Shown in pieces: positions 13,891-16,757 of a DNA stretch of 16,757 nt (position 1 is the first letter of the stretch; the number at the start of each line of letters is the position of its first letter). A program made the position numbers and the translations under genes. A model generated the notes under the pieces. The model saw only the letters and a program-made list of their open reading frames with translations, was not told the origin of the DNA and did no database searches. The stretch is taken from NCBI GenBank assembly GCA_034429715.1, contig DAOUFR010000075.1:1-16757 (forward strand), written 5' to 3'. The stretch comes from CAIMUM01 sp034429715 (GTDB lineage: Bacteria; Chloroflexota; Dehalococcoidia; GIF9; UBA5629).

Positions 13891-15231
13891 CTACAGGATG
13901 GGCAAATATTTCTTGATCTCGTATTCCGTTACCTGGATCCTGTAATTGTTGTATTCCACTTTCTTGTTCTGGATAAAGGCGTTGAAGAGGTGGTCTCCCA
14001 ATGCTTTTTTAACCAGTGCGCTCTTCTCCGTTAACGCGATGGCCTGGGAGAGACTGCCCGGCAGGGTCTTGATGCCGCGGCGTCTCCTCTGCTCCTCGGT
14101 CATCTGATAAACGTTCTCCTCGACCGGCGCCGGCGGCTCCAGACCTTTCTCAATGCCGTCAAGCCCTGCCGCCAGCATAACGCTGAATACAAGGTAGGGA
14201 TTGCAGGCCGGATCGGGGGACCTGTACTCCATGCGGGTGGCCATTTCCCGGCCGGGTTTATACTCCGGCACCCTGATTAAATCCGCCCTGTTGCGCCGCG
14301 CCCATGACAGGTATACGGGCGCCTCGTAACCGGGCACCAGGCGTTTATATGAGTTGACCCACTGACTGGTTACGGAGGTTATCTCGGGAGCATGTTTGAG
14401 CAGTCCGGCTATATAGCTCCTGGCGATCTTGGACAGGTGGAATGGATCGTTCTTGTCGAAAAAGGCGTTCCGGTCGCCCTTGAAGAGCGATTGGTGCACG
14501 TGCATGCCGCTGCCGTTCTCGCCGAATATGGGCTTGGGCATAAAAGTTGCATAGACGCCGTTCTCCATGGCTACCTGCTTGACCACCAGCCTGTAAGTCA
14601 TAACGTTGTCCGCCATGGTGAGTGCATCTGTGTAGCGCATATCGATCTCATGCTGGCTGGGCGCGACCTCGTGGTGCGAGTACTCGATGCCGATGCCCAT
14701 CTCCTCGAGCGCCAGCACCGTCTGCCTGCGCAGGTCGACCGCCATGTCCAGCGGGACCAGGTCGAAGTAGCCGCCGGAATCTAGTATCTCGGTGCCCTTG
14801 TTGTCCTTGAAATAGAAGAACTCCAGCTCGGGTCCTACGTAGAAAGTGTATCCAAGATCGGAAGCGCGCTTGAGGTTCTGCTTTAGGATATACCTGGGGT
14901 CTCCCTCAAAAGGTGTACCCTCGGGCTTGTAGATGTCGCAGAACATGCGTCCGACCGACTGCTCCTTGGGCCTCCACGGCAGCAACTGGAAGGTGTCGGG
15001 ATCCGGCAGGGCGATCATGTCGCTCTCGTCTATGCGGGCGTAGCCCTCGATGGATGATCCGTCGAAGCCCATGCCTTCCTCCATGGCACGCTCAAGCTCC
15101 TCTATGGTTATGGAGAAGCTCTTGAGGAAGCCAAGGATATCGGTAAACCACAGGTTGATGAATTTTATATCGTGCTCTTTTGCCATCTTGAGCACGTATT
15201 CAACAGCTTCCGCTCTATCTTTTTTAACCAT
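13891..15231 (-). CDS. glnA: Glutamine synthetase type I, GSI-alpha class
   Basis: It makes glutamine from glutamate, ammonia and ATP as a dodecamer in the cytoplasm. The protein is 446 residues, close to the 444 of the Bacillus GSI-alpha enzyme. Motifs: MGFDGSSIEGYARIDESDM near 54-72, GPELEFFYF, NGSGMHVHQSLF (ATP/ammonium site), and KRLVPGYEAPVYLSWARRNR. In place of the adenylylation segment it has NVYQMTEEQRRRRGIKTLP, the GSI-alpha pattern, so feedback control and not AMP addition is expected; the Arg of EGYARIDE corresponds to the feedback-sensing Arg62. ATG 15231 has a perfect AGGAGG just upstream. It has its own promoter, separate from the GSI-beta gene upstream. Confidence 0.96.
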   Translation of the reverse strand: MVKKDRAEAVEYVLKMAKEHDIKFINLWFTDILGFLKSFSITIEELERAMEEGMGFDGSSIEGYARIDESDMIALPDPDTFQLLPWRPKEQSVGRMFCDIYKPEGTPFEGDPRYILKQNLKRASDLGYTFYVGPELEFFYFKDNKGTEILDSGGYFDLVPLDMAVDLRRQTVLALEEMGIGIEYSHHEVAPSQHEIDMRYTDALTMADNVMTYRLVVKQVAMENGVYATFMPKPIFGENGSGMHVHQSLFKGDRNAFFDKNDPFHLSKIARSYIAGLLKHAPEITSVTSQWVNSYKRLVPGYEAPVYLSWARRNRADLIRVPEYKPGREMATRMEYRSPDPACNPYLVFSVMLAAGLDGIEKGLEPPAPVEENVYQMTEEQRRRRGIKTLPGSLSQAIALTEKSALVKKALGDHLFNAFIQNKKVEYNNYRIQVTEYEIKKYLPIL

Positions 15232-15258
15232 GTTTCCTCCTCGGCTTATTATTATCGC

Positions 15259-15274
15259 GCTTTGTAATCAAAGC
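15259..15274. promoter_or_regulatory. Palindrome on the glnA -10 box, possible operator
   Basis: GCTTTG-TAAT-CAAAGC has perfect 6-bp arms and covers the whole -10 of the glnA promoter. A repressor bound here would block transcription. It does not match the known GlnR site (TGTNAN7TNACA), and no regulator is identified. Confidence 0.4.
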
Positions 15275-15295
15275 ATAAATAAGGGGCAAAGTCAA
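15267..15295 (-). promoter_or_regulatory. glnA (GSI-alpha) promoter
   Basis: On the minus strand: TTGACT (15295-15290), a 17-bp spacer ending in TGC, and TTTGAT (15272-15267), that is, an extended -10. Predicted start about 15260, giving a leader of about 28 nt with AGGAGG. Confidence 0.6.
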
Positions 15296-15335
15296 AACTA
15301 TTTACATTGCATTCGGTAACGTACGGCAAGTGTAG

Positions 15336-15371
15336 GGGGAGCGGCGCATATCCAGAGCTGCGCCGCTCCCC
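15336..15371 (-). terminator. GC-rich hairpin after the GSI-beta gene
   Basis: Perfect 13-bp arms GGGGAGCGGCGCA (15336-15348) and TGCGCCGCTCCCC (15359-15371) with a 10-nt loop, starting 12 nt after the stop codon. No U-tract follows. It probably ends or protects the GSI-beta transcript. Confidence 0.7.
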
Positions 15372-15383
15372 ATTGAGTAAGCT

Positions 15384-16757
15384 TTAAATGTCGAAGTAAA
15401 GGTAAAACTCGTGCGGATGGGGCCTCAGCCTTATCTCGTCGATCTCTTTGGTCCGCTTGTAATCGATCCAGACGTCGATCACGTCCTGTGTGAAAACGCC
15501 CCCTTTGAGCAGGAATTTATGGTCCTTTTCCAGAGCATTAATAGCCTGTTCGAGTGAACCTGGGACTGTCCTCAGCCTTTTAGATTCTTTAGCGCTGAGT
15601 GTATAGGTGTCCCTGTCGAATGGCTGACCCGGGTCGATCTTATTCTCAATACCGTCCAGGCCGGCCATCAGTAGTGCAGACAGCGCCAGATAGCCGTTGC
15701 ATGTATTATCGGGAGGCCGGAATTCGATCCTCTTGGCGTTGGGATTCTCAGAGTACATGGGTATGCGGACGGCCGCGCTGCGGTTGCGTGCCGAGTATAC
15801 CAGGTTGACCGGCGCTTCGAAGCCGGGCACCAGCCTCTTGTACGAGTTGGTGGTGGGAGAGCATATCGCGCACAGCGCTTCGGCGTGCTTGAGCAGTCCG
15901 CCTATATAATATTTACAGGTCTGGCTGATAAGGGCATAGCCTTTGGGATCGAAGAACATGTTTTTACCGCCTTTGAAAAGGCTCTGGTGCACATGCATGC
16001 CGGATCCGTTGTCCTGAAAGATGGGCTTGGGCATGAAGGTGGCTACCTTGTTATGTTTGCGGCAGACGTTCTTGATGACGTATTTGAACCACATCATCTG
16101 GTCGCCCATCTTGAGCAGGTCCTTGTATTTCATGTCGATCTCGCATTGGCCGGCCGTGGCAACTTCGTGGTGGTGAACCTCAATATCGAGACCGGCAGCG
16201 ACCATAGTTTCAACTATCTCGGACCGCAGGTCCTGCAGTGAATCGTGCGGTGGCACAGGGAAATAGCCTTCCTTGTACCTCGGTTTGTAGCCGAGGTTCG
16301 GCTTCTCGTCTTTACCGGTATTCCAATCTGCTTCGATCGAATCGATGTAGTAGTAACCGCAGCGCTGATCCTGGTCGAAGCGGACGTCATCAAAAATGAA
16401 GAACTCCTGCTCGGGTCCGCAATAGCATGTATCGGCGATACCCGTGGATTTAAGGTATTGCACAGCTTTCGCGGCGATGTATCTTGGATCCCTGGTATAG
16501 GCTTTTTTCGAAAGAGGGTCGAAGATGTCACAGATAATGCTCAGAGTGGGGTGCTCGCAGATGGGATCGATTATGGCGGTTTCGGGATCCAGCTTCAAAA
16601 TCATGTCGCTTTCCTGGATAGCCTGGAAGCCGCGGATGCTGGAGCCGTCAAAGCCGATCCCCTCGGCCCAGATACCGCCTTTGGAAGGATCGGAGTCGAG
16701 ATTTCCATTGAGTTCGCCGGATGTGATGGTGAAGTGTTGCCAGAGACCTGGCAGGTC
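15384..16757 (-). CDS. glnA: Glutamine synthetase type I, GSI-beta class (5' end outside window)
   Basis: A partial gene with 457 residues visible; the frame stays open to the window edge, so the internal ATG at 16604 is not the start. The first visible residues are DLPGLWQHFTI, then GFDGSSIRGFQAIQESDM, the normal N-terminal region, so only some 10-15 residues are missing and the full size would be near 470, as in GSI-beta. Further motifs: GPEQEFFIFDDVRF, NGSGMHVHQSLF, KRLVPGFEAPVNLVYSARNR, and the C-terminus RPHPHEFYLYFDI. DTYTLSAKES aligns with the adenylylation segment and keeps its Tyr, so control by adenylylation is possible. It lies head to tail with the GSI-alpha gene, from which it is separated by a strong hairpin and a new promoter. 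Confidence 0.94.
   Translation of the reverse strand, partial: DLPGLWQHFTITSGELNGNLDSDPSKGGIWAEGIGFDGSSIRGFQAIQESDMILKLDPETAIIDPICEHPTLSIICDIFDPLSKKAYTRDPRYIAAKAVQYLKSTGIADTCYCGPEQEFFIFDDVRFDQDQRCGYYYIDSIEADWNTGKDEKPNLGYKPRYKEGYFPVPPHDSLQDLRSEIVETMVAAGLDIEVHHHEVATAGQCEIDMKYKDLLKMGDQMMWFKYVIKNVCRKHNKVATFMPKPIFQDNGSGMHVHQSLFKGGKNMFFDPKGYALISQTCKYYIGGLLKHAEALCAICSPTTNSYKRLVPGFEAPVNLVYSARNRSAAVRIPMYSENPNAKRIEFRPPDNTCNGYLALSALLMAGLDGIENKIDPGQPFDRDTYTLSAKESKRLRTVPGSLEQAINALEKDHKFLLKGGVFTQDVIDVWIDYKRTKEIDEIRLRPHPHEFYLYFDI

Noticed and set aside
14392..14784. A plus-strand frame of 130 residues within the GSI-alpha gene
   Set aside because: It is antisense to a definite glnA and has no motif; a high-GC shadow frame.
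16602..16604. ATG 16604 as the start of the GSI-beta gene
   Set aside because: The frame continues upstream with typical glutamine synthetase N-terminal sequence to the window edge.

Overview
The window looks like a chromosomal segment from an anaerobic bacterium, most plausibly Chloroflexota of the Dehalococcoidia type. This is inferred from the gene content (type-A RNase P RNA, CT398-like zinc-ribbon protein, DUF2851 protein, and GSI-alpha and GSI-beta glutamine synthetases side by side). A glycyl-radical enzyme and a tungsten-type aldehyde oxidoreductase point to strict anaerobiosis. Several promoters sit so close to start codons that the mRNAs should be leaderless. No taxonomic search could be run.

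Left flank (1-4283, GC-rich): the tail of an XRE-type HTH protein, a DUF2851 protein, tsaD (convergent with DUF2851, 3' ends overlapping by 29 nt), a metallo-beta-lactamase-fold protein divergent from tsaD, a coiled-coil/zinc-ribbon protein, and rnpB with its own promoter.

Middle (4284-11905, visibly more AT-rich): a catabolic block. On the minus strand, in transcription order, are an aldehyde:ferredoxin oxidoreductase, an intergenic control region, a short-chain dehydrogenase, a glycyl-radical enzyme and its radical-SAM activase. A divergent TetR-family regulator closes the block. The block is bounded by direct repeats of the 3' end of rnpB: the intact end at 4250-4283 and a degenerate copy at 11872-11905 with a 20-bp identical core. 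I read it as a 7.6-kb island integrated at the 3' end of rnpB. No integrase is visible. The GRE and AOR promoters share a 13-bp element that includes the -35 box. A 12-codon relic of a second GRE 5' end lies upstream of the SDR, showing internal rearrangement.

Right flank (11906-16757, GC-rich again): a secreted or lipid-anchored S41 C-terminal processing peptidase (+), convergent with pdxT (-). Two type I glutamine synthetase genes of different classes follow on the minus strand, the second cut by the window edge. GC-rich hairpins separate the glutamine synthetase genes and pdxT.

Proposed logic of the island: the activase installs a glycyl radical on the GRE, which acts on an unknown organic substrate. 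A carbonyl product or intermediate could then be oxidised by the AOR with ferredoxin reduction and/or interconverted with an alcohol by the SDR, under control of the TetR repressor. The substrate cannot be named from sequence alone.
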